From positions 62,001 to 126,000 of the forward strand of contig CAMNUE010000003.1 of NCBI GenBank assembly GCA_946560065.1: 64,000 bases of DNA, written 5' to 3'. The notes beneath the pieces were generated by a model, which saw only the letters and a list, made by a program, of their open reading frames with translations, was not told where the DNA came from and searched no databases. Positions within the stretch are counted from its first letter, which is position 1. Every line of letters starts with the position of its first letter. This DNA comes from an uncultured bacterium (GTDB taxonomy: Bacteria > Bacillota_I > Bacilli_A > RF39 > UBA660). The position numbers and the translations under genes are program-made. This document shows positions 42,705 through 52,377 of the stretch, one piece after another.

Positions 42705-43844
42705 TTATTTGAAGTATTTCTCACATTTGTCAGATATTTTGTGTATTGTTTTATAATATTTGTCTCTTATTTTCTTTGAAATATTTCTATTATATATGAA
42801 TAAGAATATTTTTTGTCTTATAAATTCGATTATTCCACAAACTATAAAGATTAGGACTGCAACTAGAATAGCGTATGGAATGAATGAAAGATTACTTCTA
42901 TTAATTGAACCCATTCCTATTACTTGGTAGAGATTTTCTCTAATATAGTTATTTTCATGAATAAAGTAAATTCCTAACATTAAAACTGAAATTTTATTGA
43001 TTACTTTTGATCTAAAGGTGATTGCTGTAAAGATTGAGAAATATGCAATACTTTGAATTATTATTAATGGATTGCTATAGTTCAATGCAGAATATTTTAT
43101 GTACTCAGAAATCAAGCTAAGTGGTCCATTTAGTGCCCCTATTTTTATACCTATATAGTATATTAAAGTATTTGCTAGAGCACAGGTAAAGAAAATAAAT
43201 ACCATGATTTTTATGAATTTTTTAATTTTAAACTTTTTAAATAAGAAATCTTTTTCTGGCGGATAAATTCTTAGGTATGCACCTATGAAATATAGATAGA
43301 TAAAGTTATATAGTGAATATCCATCATTTGAGAAGAATTCTCCACCAGTCGAAGCAGGAATAATACTAAATATAATAAAACACACTAATAGTAATATTCT
43401 ATATGCTTTCTTATCTAGGCTTTTAATAAATCTATTTAAAAATGGGCTCAGACAATATAGTATTAGATAATTTTTAAGAAACCAGTAATTATCTATACCA
43501 ATTGGAGCAAGTTCTTTTAATAATTGAGTCTTTGATATAGATGTCCAACTGAATAGTAAAAAAATGCAAACAATTACAACTCTATAGAACCAACTACTGT
43601 TTATGATTCTCCATAGATTGGATTGCTTAAAAGTTGTCTTTGATTGATAATACCCTGTTAATAAAACATAGGAATTTACATGAATACAGATTAAAAATAA
43701 CATCAAATTATAAAATAAGAGTGTGAAGCTATTATTAACTCCTCTTAGTGTTATATTTATAATTACATGCCATAAAACTATGAAGAACATTGAAATTATA
43801 CGCATTAATTCATGATTAGAATTCTTTGTTTTTGCAGAACTCAT
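42705..43844 (-). CDS. Membrane acyltransferase family protein (acyltransferase 3)
   Basis: A polytopic protein of about 379 aa with roughly ten helices, of the acyltransferase-3 family that O-acylates sugars and peptidoglycan. The start region NHELMRIISMFFIVLWHVIIN carries the catalytic-type His in the first helix; ...YWFLKNYLILYCLSPFLNRF is the family middle motif. The start at ATG 43844 is preferred over GTG 43856, which is too close to the ribosome binding site GGGAG. It is followed by the SGNH esterase gene and mirrors the pair at 52.4-54.2 kb. Confidence 0.85.
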   Translation of the reverse strand: MSSAKTKNSNHELMRIISMFFIVLWHVIINITLRGVNNSFTLLFYNLMLFLICIHVNSYVLLTGYYQSKTTFKQSNLWRIINSSWFYRVVIVCIFLLFSWTSISKTQLLKELAPIGIDNYWFLKNYLILYCLSPFLNRFIKSLDKKAYRILLLVCFIIFSIIPASTGGEFFSNDGYSLYNFIYLYFIGAYLRIYPPEKDFLFKKFKIKKFIKIMVFIFFTCALANTLIYYIGIKIGALNGPLSLISEYIKYSALNYSNPLIIIQSIAYFSIFTAITFRSKVINKISVLMLGIYFIHENNYIRENLYQVIGMGSINRSNLSFIPYAILVAVLIFIVCGIIEFIRQKIFLFIYNRNISKKIRDKYYKTIHKISDKCEKYFK

Positions 43845-43903
43845 ACTTATTTTCACTCCCTTATATTTTTAAGTTACTAAATATATAGTATAAAATTCCA
43901 TAA

Positions 43904-43939
43904 AAAAAAGCAATAAATTAATTTTATAATTGCTTTTTT
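43904..43939. terminator. Terminator between glycosyltransferase and acyltransferase genes
   Basis: AAAAAAGCAAT...ATTGCTTTTTT (plus and minus symmetrical), about 10-11 bp stem with T-run on both strands. It ends the glycosyltransferase operon and separates the acyltransferase/SGNH pair. Confidence 0.85.
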
Positions 43940-43985
43940 ATTAAAAGTCTATGCTTTGTATTTTACACTTTAAAATATTGTTTTA

Positions 43986-44894
43986 TTATAGTAGGTCAGC
44001 ATTTATACTTTTCAGACTTTCTTTTACGCTTTTCGAATATTTTTTTCTAAATTTAGTATATTCATTTAGAATTAGCTTTTTATTTTTCTTAACTTCTAAT
44101 ATTTTGTCTTTAATTTCATTGATATCATCATCACTCTTCATGACTAAGTGTTTTTTCAAAATCTCATTTGAATCAAAGAAGTCAGTATTTCCAACAATAC
44201 ATGGTATTCCTTTATCCATACTTTCTAATATTAATGGATAACTTATTCCACAAAAGTTTACATAAAGATTTATTTCGTTATTGCTTATGACATCTCTCAT
44301 ACTTTTTTCTTTAATCATTTTTATGTTGAAGTCTTTACAAAACTTTCTTACTGGTTTAATTGGGTTATATAATCTAACTTCCCTATAATCAGTAAAAGTT
44401 ATGGCACTAAGTTCGTTTACTATTCCAGAATAATAATCATCTGATTCTGCAATAATTCCAATTGTTTCTCCAGGACATTTTTCTTGTTCATCAATATCTA
44501 GTTGAATATATTTGAATTTGTACTTAGGCTCAAAAATTTGATATGTAGCTTTATTTAGACAATAAACATTTTTTATTATACCGATTTCCATATATTTTAA
44601 AATAAGTAATGCTTCACTTGATTTATCAAAATCGGAAAATTCTGATACTGAATATTCAAATATAACACTTATATTAACTTTTTTTGGTAACATATTTAAT
44701 AACAAATAATTTGTTTTAGTTAGATTAAAAAATATAATATTAGTTTCCTCTTCTATTTCTTTAGAAATTTTTTCTAATATTTTAATATCTTCCTCTTCTT
44801 TTAAATAAATTATATTTTCTTTACCAAAGCAATGCTTTAATGCTTCACAATAGTCAGATGTTTCATGGACAATTACTTTATTAACTTTACTCAT
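43986..44894 (-). CDS. Glycosyltransferase-like protein, homologous to the C-terminal half of its upstream neighbour
   Basis: A ~302-aa protein with the GT-B/GT4-like C-terminal half: INLYVNFCGISYPLILESMDKGIPCIVGNTDFF matches INLYVTYSECAPMLPLESFYVDVPCITGNNHHYF in the neighbour, so the two are paralogs. It lacks the DXD-type domain. The start ATG 44894 overlaps the upstream stop by 8 bp (ATGAGTAA); GTG 44909 and ATG 44903 are earlier options. Donor and acceptor sugars are unknown. Last gene of its operon, followed by a terminator. Confidence 0.75.
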   Translation of the reverse strand: MSKVNKVIVHETSDYCEALKHCFGKENIIYLKEEEDIKILEKISKEIEEETNIIFFNLTKTNYLLLNMLPKKVNISVIFEYSVSEFSDFDKSSEALLILKYMEIGIIKNVYCLNKATYQIFEPKYKFKYIQLDIDEQEKCPGETIGIIAESDDYYSGIVNELSAITFTDYREVRLYNPIKPVRKFCKDFNIKMIKEKSMRDVISNNEINLYVNFCGISYPLILESMDKGIPCIVGNTDFFDSNEILKKHLVMKSDDDINEIKDKILEVKKNKKLILNEYTKFRKKYSKSVKESLKSINADLL

Positions 44895-46707
44895 TTCTAT
44901 CATCCTCACTATTTATAAATTTTTTTACTAATCTTTGTCCTTCTTTTAAATTGTCTTCACTAAACTTTTCATAAAGTGATAGGACTTTATCGGTATTTTT
45001 TAAACAATTATCAATTGTCTCTTTTATATCAATTGGATTATTTTCATTATTAACTACTAAGTATTTTTCTAATTCAGTACCTTTGAAGTAATGATGATTA
45101 TTTCCTGTTATACAAGGAACGTCAACATAAAAACTTTCTAGAGGAAGCATTGGAGCACATTCTGAATATGTTACATATAGGTTGATATCACATTCGCTCA
45201 TTCTTTGAATTAATTCTGCTCTTGGTATAGCTTTCTCTACTCCATCTGTCTCTATTCCTAAAATGTACATAAAGTCTTCTGCAACTTCAGATTTTGGAAC
45301 GATGTCAACAATAATCTTTTTCTTACCTTTTAAAGAATTATTCATTAAAGTAATGGCTCCTAGACTTGAAAAGACATTCTTACGCCAGTTTCTCGTTTGA
45401 ACTGCATAAACACCAACTCTAAGTTCATCTTGTTTCTTTTTTGTCTTTTTTATATCGAAGTCAATGTTTACTAAATTTCTTAAGAAAGTAGTATTGCACT
45501 TTTTATCTTTATAAAATTCTATAAGACTTTCTTTACAAAAGGCCATTTCACTAACGATACCTTTTTTCTCTAAATTATAGATGATATTGTTCATTTCCCA
45601 ACCGTATTCATCTAGATATTGAGAGTGACTTCCGTGGAAGTAAGTTTTTACTATAACTCCATTTTTATGTAACTTTATGGCTAGTTCTTTCCAACCAATA
45701 CAAAATCCACTGAAGATTATTTCTTTAATTCCATTTTCTAGAATTGCATCTTTAACCATATTAATTTCCTTTTGAGAAATTAGTTCTCCACATGGAATAC
45801 TATTCTCAAATAATTCTATTGTAGCATTTGAAACTCCAGTCCACTCTGGGTTATGAAAGGCTACATAATACTCACCTTTATTTTTTGCAATATCTTCTAA
45901 AGCACTCTTTACTAGATTTTGATGTTTTTGATTATTTTTCTTCTTAAACTTTTTATATTTTAGTAATGGTGTTAGTAAAAATATTAAAATTCTTTTTACT
46001 AATCTGAATAGTTTGAATAAGCCTTTTGAAATTGATTTACCAAAGATAGTTATTGTTAGATTTTTTAAATGGCCTTTTGGAGTGATATAGTCATAATGTA
46101 TATAATTTTTTACTCTTGTGTTGACTGTTTTAGATTTTGTACAACCATCATATGAGTATGGGAAAAAATAATCCTTTCCATATACTGTTATGTCATGTTG
46201 TAAATGCTGAGTGTTTGTATCCTGTTGATTAAAATCAGTTAAGATTTCTTTTAGCATTATCGGTAAATCTAAATAGAATCCATTATGTTTACCTTTATCA
46301 AAGTCTTTGATAAACTTCTTGTATAATGCTGTTGCTAGGAAACTTTTTTCCTTTTCTTCGTACCAAATTGTTGGATTGATATTGTGTCTTTCATCAATTC
46401 CTAAGAAGGAGGAACTCTCCTCCATTAGGTCTTTTATATCTTTAATTAACTCAAGATTCTTATCTACGTAGATACCACCATATTTGTAAATAGCATAAAT
46501 TTCTATGAAAACTTTTTGTAAACCAAAAATGTTAGTGGCTTGAACTTTTTTTGCAATTTCCTCGTCAATACTATTTAAGTCATTAACACTCCATATTTTT
46601 AATTCAAAATCAGGAGATAAATTATTTTTCCAACTGTCTAGACATTTATTACTAAAACTTGGAATATTTGATTCTTCTTCGACAAAATAATGAATATACT
46701 TAGTCAT
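44887..46707 (-). CDS. Two-domain glycosyltransferase (DXD-type plus GT4-like)
   Basis: A 606-aa fusion. Residues 1-230 resemble the capsular 'glycosyltransferase sugar-binding region with DXD' family (TKYIHYFVEEE..., ...YKYGGIYVDKNLEL). The usual YLDTDVE is VDKNLE here, so the second Asp of DXD is Asn. A basic amphipathic or membrane-associated stretch (LFKLFRLVKRILIFLLTPLL) lies at 230-255. The second half (260-606) is GT-B-like with the ESFYVDVPCITGN donor-site motif. It likely adds sugars to the polymer at the cytoplasmic membrane face. The downstream gene duplicates its second half. Confidence 0.78.
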   Translation of the reverse strand: MTKYIHYFVEEESNIPSFSNKCLDSWKNNLSPDFELKIWSVNDLNSIDEEIAKKVQATNIFGLQKVFIEIYAIYKYGGIYVDKNLELIKDIKDLMEESSSFLGIDERHNINPTIWYEEKEKSFLATALYKKFIKDFDKGKHNGFYLDLPIMLKEILTDFNQQDTNTQHLQHDITVYGKDYFFPYSYDGCTKSKTVNTRVKNYIHYDYITPKGHLKNLTITIFGKSISKGLFKLFRLVKRILIFLLTPLLKYKKFKKKNNQKHQNLVKSALEDIAKNKGEYYVAFHNPEWTGVSNATIELFENSIPCGELISQKEINMVKDAILENGIKEIIFSGFCIGWKELAIKLHKNGVIVKTYFHGSHSQYLDEYGWEMNNIIYNLEKKGIVSEMAFCKESLIEFYKDKKCNTTFLRNLVNIDFDIKKTKKKQDELRVGVYAVQTRNWRKNVFSSLGAITLMNNSLKGKKKIIVDIVPKSEVAEDFMYILGIETDGVEKAIPRAELIQRMSECDINLYVTYSECAPMLPLESFYVDVPCITGNNHHYFKGTELEKYLVVNNENNPIDIKETIDNCLKNTDKVLSLYEKFSEDNLKEGQRLVKKFINSEDDRNE

Positions 46708-46727
46708 TAATTAATCTCCTTTCTTCT

Positions 46728-48005
46728 TTATTTTTGTGATATCTTTTCAAATAATTCTTTAGCTTGAAGCATACAATCCTCCATAGAACAGTATGTCCAT
46801 GCTCCATATCGTCCGATACTATAAATATTATCTTCAGATAGTTTCTCGAAAGTTTCTCTTACTTTTTTGTCAGTATTATTTTCAATATGAACGTATGCTG
46901 GACTCATGATTATTGACTCATGGTCAATTAGCTTCATATCTTTATCAATAATTTCTTGTTTTTCTAGATTTTCTAATGTTAATTTAAGCTGTTTTTCTAT
47001 TTCTTCTTCAGTTATTACTGTATCTTTATCATAACCTATCTCAATATACATACTTAATTTATCAGCTGATAAAATGTTGTCATAGAATCCGATACGGTAG
47101 TAGTTACATTCTTTACTTGGAATGTACATCCAATGTTCTTTTTGTAATTTTGATTTTTTATCAAATCCTAGATTGAAAACTAATACCTGGTTGTATGATA
47201 GCTCATCTTTTAGAGAATGTAATTCTTGATTATCAAATAATTCTAAGAACTGATTTAGTGGAGATGAGTTAACTAAATACTCATATTCAATATTATCTCC
47301 TTTATCTGTTGTAGCTATTTTATTTTTTAAGTCTATAGACACTATTTTCGTATTTAACATTATATTTTTCTCATCCAAATTATCATGAAGAATTTTGATA
47401 AATGTTTCTGCACCATGTTTTGGGTACAAGAATGAATTATTATATGAAATATCTTTCGAATTTCTCATATTATTAATAATTTGTTCTTTGTCGGCGTATG
47501 GAAAAAATCTTCCCATTGCATCTTCATCAAGTTTTCTTAAATCTATAGCATATAATTTTTCATTATATGGTTTTAGGAATTTCTCAGTAATAGATTTACC
47601 AAATTTTCCATACAGCATTTCTAAGAAACTGTCATATTTTTCTTTTTCCTCTTTATTGAATAAATCGTATAAACAGTCAATAAACTCTTCTTTCTCTAAC
47701 TGATGAATGTTAGTTTGGAATGGATAATCTATTAATAAATTTTTGTCATATAGTATTTTAGTGCATTTATCTTGGGTTACTATTTCATCCTTTGGTACTT
47801 TATCTAAAAATTTCTTTTTAAATTCTTCTGTTTTGAAATGGAAGAAATGACCTGCATAATCCCAAACGAATCCATTCCTTTCTGTTGTTCGACAATACCC
47901 CCCTACTTTATTATCTTTTTCAACTATTAGGTAATCTTCTTTTGCATAATTTGCAAATGTCAAATTAGAAATTCCTGCTCCTATTAATAAATATTTTACT
48001 CTCAT
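46728..48005 (-). CDS. FAD-dependent oxidoreductase, UDP-galactopyranose-mutase-like
   Basis: A 425-aa flavoprotein. The N-terminal FAD fold has LIGAGISN (GxGxxx variant), followed by VEKDNKVGGYCRTTERNGFVWDYAGHFFHFK, and the C-terminal FAD-end GRYGAWTYCSMEDCM. The layout is that of UDP-galactopyranose mutase and protoporphyrinogen-oxidase-like amine oxidases. In this polysaccharide cluster, formation of UDP-galactofuranose is the plausible role, though the length and motif differences from classical Glf leave it open. Start follows AAGGAGGTAAAA, 2 bp after the bifunctional GT. Confidence 0.7.
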   Translation of the reverse strand: MRVKYLLIGAGISNLTFANYAKEDYLIVEKDNKVGGYCRTTERNGFVWDYAGHFFHFKTEEFKKKFLDKVPKDEIVTQDKCTKILYDKNLLIDYPFQTNIHQLEKEEFIDCLYDLFNKEEKEKYDSFLEMLYGKFGKSITEKFLKPYNEKLYAIDLRKLDEDAMGRFFPYADKEQIINNMRNSKDISYNNSFLYPKHGAETFIKILHDNLDEKNIMLNTKIVSIDLKNKIATTDKGDNIEYEYLVNSSPLNQFLELFDNQELHSLKDELSYNQVLVFNLGFDKKSKLQKEHWMYIPSKECNYYRIGFYDNILSADKLSMYIEIGYDKDTVITEEEIEKQLKLTLENLEKQEIIDKDMKLIDHESIIMSPAYVHIENNTDKKVRETFEKLSEDNIYSIGRYGAWTYCSMEDCMLQAKELFEKISQK

Positions 48006-48007
48006 TT

Positions 48008-50584
48008 TTACCTCCTTATTAGTTTACTTATTTTATTAATAAATCCACTCATCCAAATTAGGTGTCCATTTGTCTTACGATGTAATTTTACTTTTCTACC
48101 TGCTATTGCTGGATTATTGTAGAATGATTCGTATTTTTTGAATTGCTTTTCAAAAGATACGAAATTTTTGTTATCTTTGAATAATTCTGTTGTCAATTCG
48201 TATTGTCTTTTGCACATTGGAACGATGATACAATTTTTTAAATAATTTTGTTTACTTACTGATAATTTTGCTTCTTGTTTTGTATATTCGTCAACAATTC
48301 TTAAACATACTTTTTCGTGATGTTTTATATTCTTTTTATAAGATTCTTTAGAAATTGATTGTCCTTGTCTTCCTAAATAGTAGTTATAAATATCCAAAGG
48401 ATAGTATGAAACTGTTTTAGCGTTTATATAACCAATTAAATTGTATTCCATATCTACATAGAAGCAATGTTCATCTATCTTAAAATTAGCATTTTTTAAA
48501 ACTTCTGTCTTATAAGTACTTGTTGGTAGTAATGGCCCAAACATTATGAATCCATATTCATTTCCGTTATAGTACATATTGTCCATATCGTACACTGCTC
48601 CTGGAGTTAAATTAGGATAGAAGCGACATGGATTATAGACTGCAGTGATTGCAAAGTCTTCAATGTAGTTAGATAAAACAATATCACTATCTTCATTTTT
48701 TAAGTGTTCCATCAATTTGTCTAAATTCTCTGTTAGATAGTAATCATCACCATCCATAAGTCTAAAATATTTACCTGTTGCTAGTTCAATACCTTTATTA
48801 ATTGTTGAACCATGTCCACCATTTTCTTTATCAATTACTCTTACTATTGGATTTTTTCCATTATAGTCATTTAATAGTTCGTTACTTTTTTCTAATGTGT
48901 TGTCTTTTGAACCATCATTTACAATGATTATTTCTAAATCTTCAGCGTATTTTGATCTTAGAAGACTTTTTACTCCACCTTTAATATACTTTCCAACATT
49001 ATATGACGGAATTATGATTGATAATAAAGGATTCTTTTTAAGAGAAGGAACCTCTATCTTTTCTACTTCTGTAAATTTTTTGATTGTTTCCATATCTTTT
49101 TTGATTGAATAATCATAGCTACATGTTTTCATAACTGATTCATGCATTTTTTTGGATAGTGTTTTAAATGTTTTTGGTTCATTATATAATTTCTCGATTA
49201 AATCTGCATATTCTTTAATATTTTCTGTTTCACAGAATGTTCCTAAGCCTTCATCAATGTATTCACATGTTCCTACATCTTTTGAACTTATTACTACGCA
49301 TCCTGACATGGCTGCTTCACAGGAAGATACTGCTTGTGTATCAAACCGTGTTGCGAACAAACCAATTCCATTTTCTGCATGCATTTTTCTTATCTCTTCA
49401 TGAGTTAAGAATTTTTTGTAAATGTGAACATTGGGGAAATCTTTAATAGGAAGTACTAATTTTTCATGGATGTTACCGTCTCCATAAATTGAGAACTCCA
49501 TATCTTTAAAGCATTCTCTTTTACTTAGTTCTAAAATTACTCTTACATCTATATCAATTGAATAAGTATTTAAATCATCAAATTTTCTTAAAATGAATAC
49601 TTTTTTTCTTAAATTTTCATCTTTTTCTTGATATGGAAATTGATTTTCGTCTATAAAACATGGTATTACTTCGGAATTATTATATTTTATACCAATAATT
49701 CTTTCACTCATTTCTTTAGCCCAGTTAGAGACAAAAACAAATTTTACATTTGGTAAGTCATTATATTTTTTAATATAGTAATCTCTTATTTCATAGGTAC
49801 TTGTCATTATCTCTGGAACTTGATAGTCATTTGTGAAGTAAGGTTGTCCAATTCTATCAAACACACGATATAAAGCATCTGTGCCATGCGAATATAAAAT
49901 TATTTGAGTTTCTGATAAATCTTGTGGTTCTAATAATTGAAAATAAGCTGGGTCAAAAAAGTGAACCAATATTTTGTCATATTTCTTTTCTTGTAATAAA
50001 TTTCTAATTTGATTGTATCCCGTTCTAATATATTCAACATCTTCAAATGATGAAAATTCTGTTTTATCAATATATTCTCTATTGACTACAGCAACATCAA
50101 CTTGCATTTTACTTTTTTTGTACTCTAAAACTCTAGAATGAATAAATGAAAATAAATATTTATTTTTTTGTAATGGATAACCAGGACATATTAGCAAGAT
50201 ATTACCAGAAAAATATTTTTCTATTTTCTTTTCTTCTTTTTCTAAATCAACTTCTAAACAATCTATTTCTAATGTTGACTTTGGTAATATTGATATTCCT
50301 ATATATACTTTAGAAGGTAAATTATTAAGATATGCATCGTCATTTATATCGACAGATTGAATAACTCTTAATCTCCTACTTAATACTTTTATAGTAGCAT
50401 TTTCTATAGCATTTAGATTGCCTTTTGAATTGATACGTAATTTCTTATCACTACTTTTAAAAGATTTTAAAAATATAATTTTTTCTTTTTTATCTGAATT
50501 ATTTGTAACAATTAGTTTATTTTTATCTTTTTTTAATGATACATTTAACGATGTTTTAATAATTTTTTTTCCAAGTATATTCAT
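48008..50584 (-). CDS. Bifunctional glycosyltransferase (GT4 plus GT2)
   Basis: An 858-aa protein. Residues ~1-115 form a beta-rich N-terminal domain with no clear relative, 120-500 a GT4-type GT-B fold (EAAMSGCVVISSKDVGTCEYIDEG as donor site), and 515-858 a GT2 GT-A fold (LSIIIPSYNVGKYIKGGVKSLL, IVNDGSKDNTLE, ATGKYFRLMDGDDYY). The GT2 DXD equivalent is DGDD. Such double enzymes extend repeating units. It lies between the ABC exporter genes and the UGM-like gene. The sugars are not known. Confidence 0.85.
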   Translation of the reverse strand: MNILGKKIIKTSLNVSLKKDKNKLIVTNNSDKKEKIIFLKSFKSSDKKLRINSKGNLNAIENATIKVLSRRLRVIQSVDINDDAYLNNLPSKVYIGISILPKSTLEIDCLEVDLEKEEKKIEKYFSGNILLICPGYPLQKNKYLFSFIHSRVLEYKKSKMQVDVAVVNREYIDKTEFSSFEDVEYIRTGYNQIRNLLQEKKYDKILVHFFDPAYFQLLEPQDLSETQIILYSHGTDALYRVFDRIGQPYFTNDYQVPEIMTSTYEIRDYYIKKYNDLPNVKFVFVSNWAKEMSERIIGIKYNNSEVIPCFIDENQFPYQEKDENLRKKVFILRKFDDLNTYSIDIDVRVILELSKRECFKDMEFSIYGDGNIHEKLVLPIKDFPNVHIYKKFLTHEEIRKMHAENGIGLFATRFDTQAVSSCEAAMSGCVVISSKDVGTCEYIDEGLGTFCETENIKEYADLIEKLYNEPKTFKTLSKKMHESVMKTCSYDYSIKKDMETIKKFTEVEKIEVPSLKKNPLLSIIIPSYNVGKYIKGGVKSLLRSKYAEDLEIIIVNDGSKDNTLEKSNELLNDYNGKNPIVRVIDKENGGHGSTINKGIELATGKYFRLMDGDDYYLTENLDKLMEHLKNEDSDIVLSNYIEDFAITAVYNPCRFYPNLTPGAVYDMDNMYYNGNEYGFIMFGPLLPTSTYKTEVLKNANFKIDEHCFYVDMEYNLIGYINAKTVSYYPLDIYNYYLGRQGQSISKESYKKNIKHHEKVCLRIVDEYTKQEAKLSVSKQNYLKNCIIVPMCKRQYELTTELFKDNKNFVSFEKQFKKYESFYNNPAIAGRKVKLHRKTNGHLIWMSGFINKISKLIRR

Positions 50585-50589
50585 ATTTA

Positions 50590-51429
50590 TTACTCCTTAC
50601 CGCTCTTATTTTTTTTCTTGCTCTTATTTTTTTTATTTTCTTGAACTCTCTTTTGGGCCTCTTCAAGAGTTTCGCCCATCTGGTAATAATAGTAAGAATC
50701 AATAACCTCCTCTGGCTCCCCTATCATTTTTATTTGACCATGTTCAAGCCATACTACTTTTGTGCATAGTTCTCTGATACTTTCTAATGAGTGAGAAACA
50801 TATAGTACTGTAGTTCCTCCATTAATCATACTCATCATTTTATTACGACTTTTCTCTTGAAATTTTATATCACCAACAGATAGTATTTCATCGACTATAA
50901 GAACTTCAGGATCAACTATTGTTGCGATTGAGAAGGCTAATTTGGCAATCATCCCTGATGAATAATTTTTTATTGGTACATCAAGAAAATCTATAAGTTC
51001 TGAAAACTCTACTATTTCATCAAATTTAGTATCGATAAATTCTTTGGAGTATCCTAGAACTGCACCGTTTAAATAAATATTTTCTCTTGCTGTTAATTCA
51101 GAATCAAAACCAGCACCTAGCTCTATCATTGGAGCAATTGAGCCATTAACTGTTACTTTACCTTTTGTTGGTTTCATTACACCGCTAACTATTTTTAAAA
51201 GAGTTGATTTTCCTGCTCCATTGCTACCAATTAGTCCAACAACTTCTCCCTTTTCAACATGAAATCCGACATTGCTTAAGGCATAAAAATATTCTTTGTC
51301 TTTGCCTTTATTTTTTTGTTTTGCTTTTCTTATTTTTGGATCTAGTAAATCTACAAATAGTTGTTTAAAGGAAAAACCTTTATCTATTCCCATTTTAAAA
51401 CGCATTGTTACATTATCTATATTTATCAT
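50590..51429 (-). CDS. tagH: ABC exporter ATPase for teichoic acid or O-antigen-like polymer
   Basis: A 279-aa ATP-binding subunit. Walker A GSNGAGKSTLL, Q-loop, signature YSSGMIAKLAF, Walker B VLIVDEIL and switch His in YVSHSLES are all present. The TagH/Wzt-type N-terminal extension (NIDNVTMRFKMGIDKGF...KRKAKQKNKGKDKEYFYALSNV) is the mark of polysaccharide exporters. The tail is Lys-rich, with no long carbohydrate-binding domain. It is preceded by the TagG permease gene (12 bp gap), so they form one exporter that moves a lipid-linked polymer outward. Confidence 0.92.
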   Translation of the reverse strand: MINIDNVTMRFKMGIDKGFSFKQLFVDLLDPKIRKAKQKNKGKDKEYFYALSNVGFHVEKGEVVGLIGSNGAGKSTLLKIVSGVMKPTKGKVTVNGSIAPMIELGAGFDSELTARENIYLNGAVLGYSKEFIDTKFDEIVEFSELIDFLDVPIKNYSSGMIAKLAFSIATIVDPEVLIVDEILSVGDIKFQEKSRNKMMSMINGGTTVLYVSHSLESIRELCTKVVWLEHGQIKMIGEPEEVIDSYYYYQMGETLEEAQKRVQENKKNKSKKKNKSGKE

Positions 51430-51440
51430 TTTGTTCCCTC

Positions 51441-52232
51441 CTATGCGTAGTAAATAAAGTCATCTTGGTGACGTTTAAATACTATTGCTCCTACTATTAA
51501 AGCTAAAACTCCATATGCTACCATTAGTATTAAATTCATTGCTGATGGACAGTTTCCATATAGAATAATATCTCTAGCACCATTTATGTATATGTATAAT
51601 GGATTTAATCTAAATATTTTTTGTAGAGCATCTGGAACTATTGAAATGTCATAGAATAATGGTGTCGCATAAGTCCAGATAGTTAAGATAATACTATAAA
51701 TATAGAACATATCTCTTAGGAAAACAGAGATTGTTGATAGGATAAAGCTTATTCCTACGGTAAATAAGAATCCAAATAGAAATATTAATGGTAATAAAAG
51801 GTAATACCATGAAATATGAGAGATTGTACCTGTAAATAAAATTACAGCGAATAAAGGAATCAATGTTAATAAGAAATTAATTCCACAAAATAGACATTTT
51901 GATAATGGAAAAATATATTTTGGTATATATACTTTTGTTAGTAAATTGAAATTAAATACTACTGATGTCATTCCATTATTTGTTGCTTCACTAAAATAAT
52001 TAAACATTATAAAACCTATTTCATAGTACACAAGATAACTAACTCCTGGTACACTGAATCTGAACATCTTTGAAAATACAACTGCCATTACTAGCATCAT
52101 TAGAATTGGATATAATAATGACCAAACTACTCCTAAAACACTTCTTTTGTATTTTACTTTGAAATCTCTTGATATAAGTTGTCGCATCAAGAATTGATAC
52201 CTATTAAAATTTGCCATTATGTTTTTTAGCAT
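51441..52232 (-). CDS. tagG: ABC exporter permease for lipid-linked polymer
   Basis: A 263-aa ABC-2-type permease with six membrane helices, RDFKVKYKRSVLGVVWSLLYPILMMLVM being the family motif near the N-terminus. It pairs with the ATPase gene that follows. Starts after TAGGAGGTTATTAAG. A 145-bp AT-rich gap upstream may hold its own promoter; the gap contains a 16-bp perfect ATTATTATATAATAAT palindrome (52344-52359). It should export the product of the surrounding glycosyltransferases as in the wall teichoic acid or O-antigen ABC route. Confidence 0.92.
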   Translation of the reverse strand: MLKNIMANFNRYQFLMRQLISRDFKVKYKRSVLGVVWSLLYPILMMLVMAVVFSKMFRFSVPGVSYLVYYEIGFIMFNYFSEATNNGMTSVVFNFNLLTKVYIPKYIFPLSKCLFCGINFLLTLIPLFAVILFTGTISHISWYYLLLPLIFLFGFLFTVGISFILSTISVFLRDMFYIYSIILTIWTYATPLFYDISIVPDALQKIFRLNPLYIYINGARDIILYGNCPSAMNLILMVAYGVLALIVGAIVFKRHQDDFIYYA

Positions 52233-52377
52233 CTTAATAACCTCCTAGTTATTGTTTATTTTTATTTTTTTAATCAAATTTTTTAATTCTATATCATTAT
52301 TATCATAGCCTTAATCTTATTTTTGATTAACATCTTTTCAACGATTATTATATAATAATTGCATTAAAATGTACAGT

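Noticed and set aside
52344-52359. 16-bp palindrome ATTATTATATAATAAT before tagG as an operator
   Set aside because: Pure A/T palindromes of this size occur often by chance in DNA of this composition; no second feature supports it.
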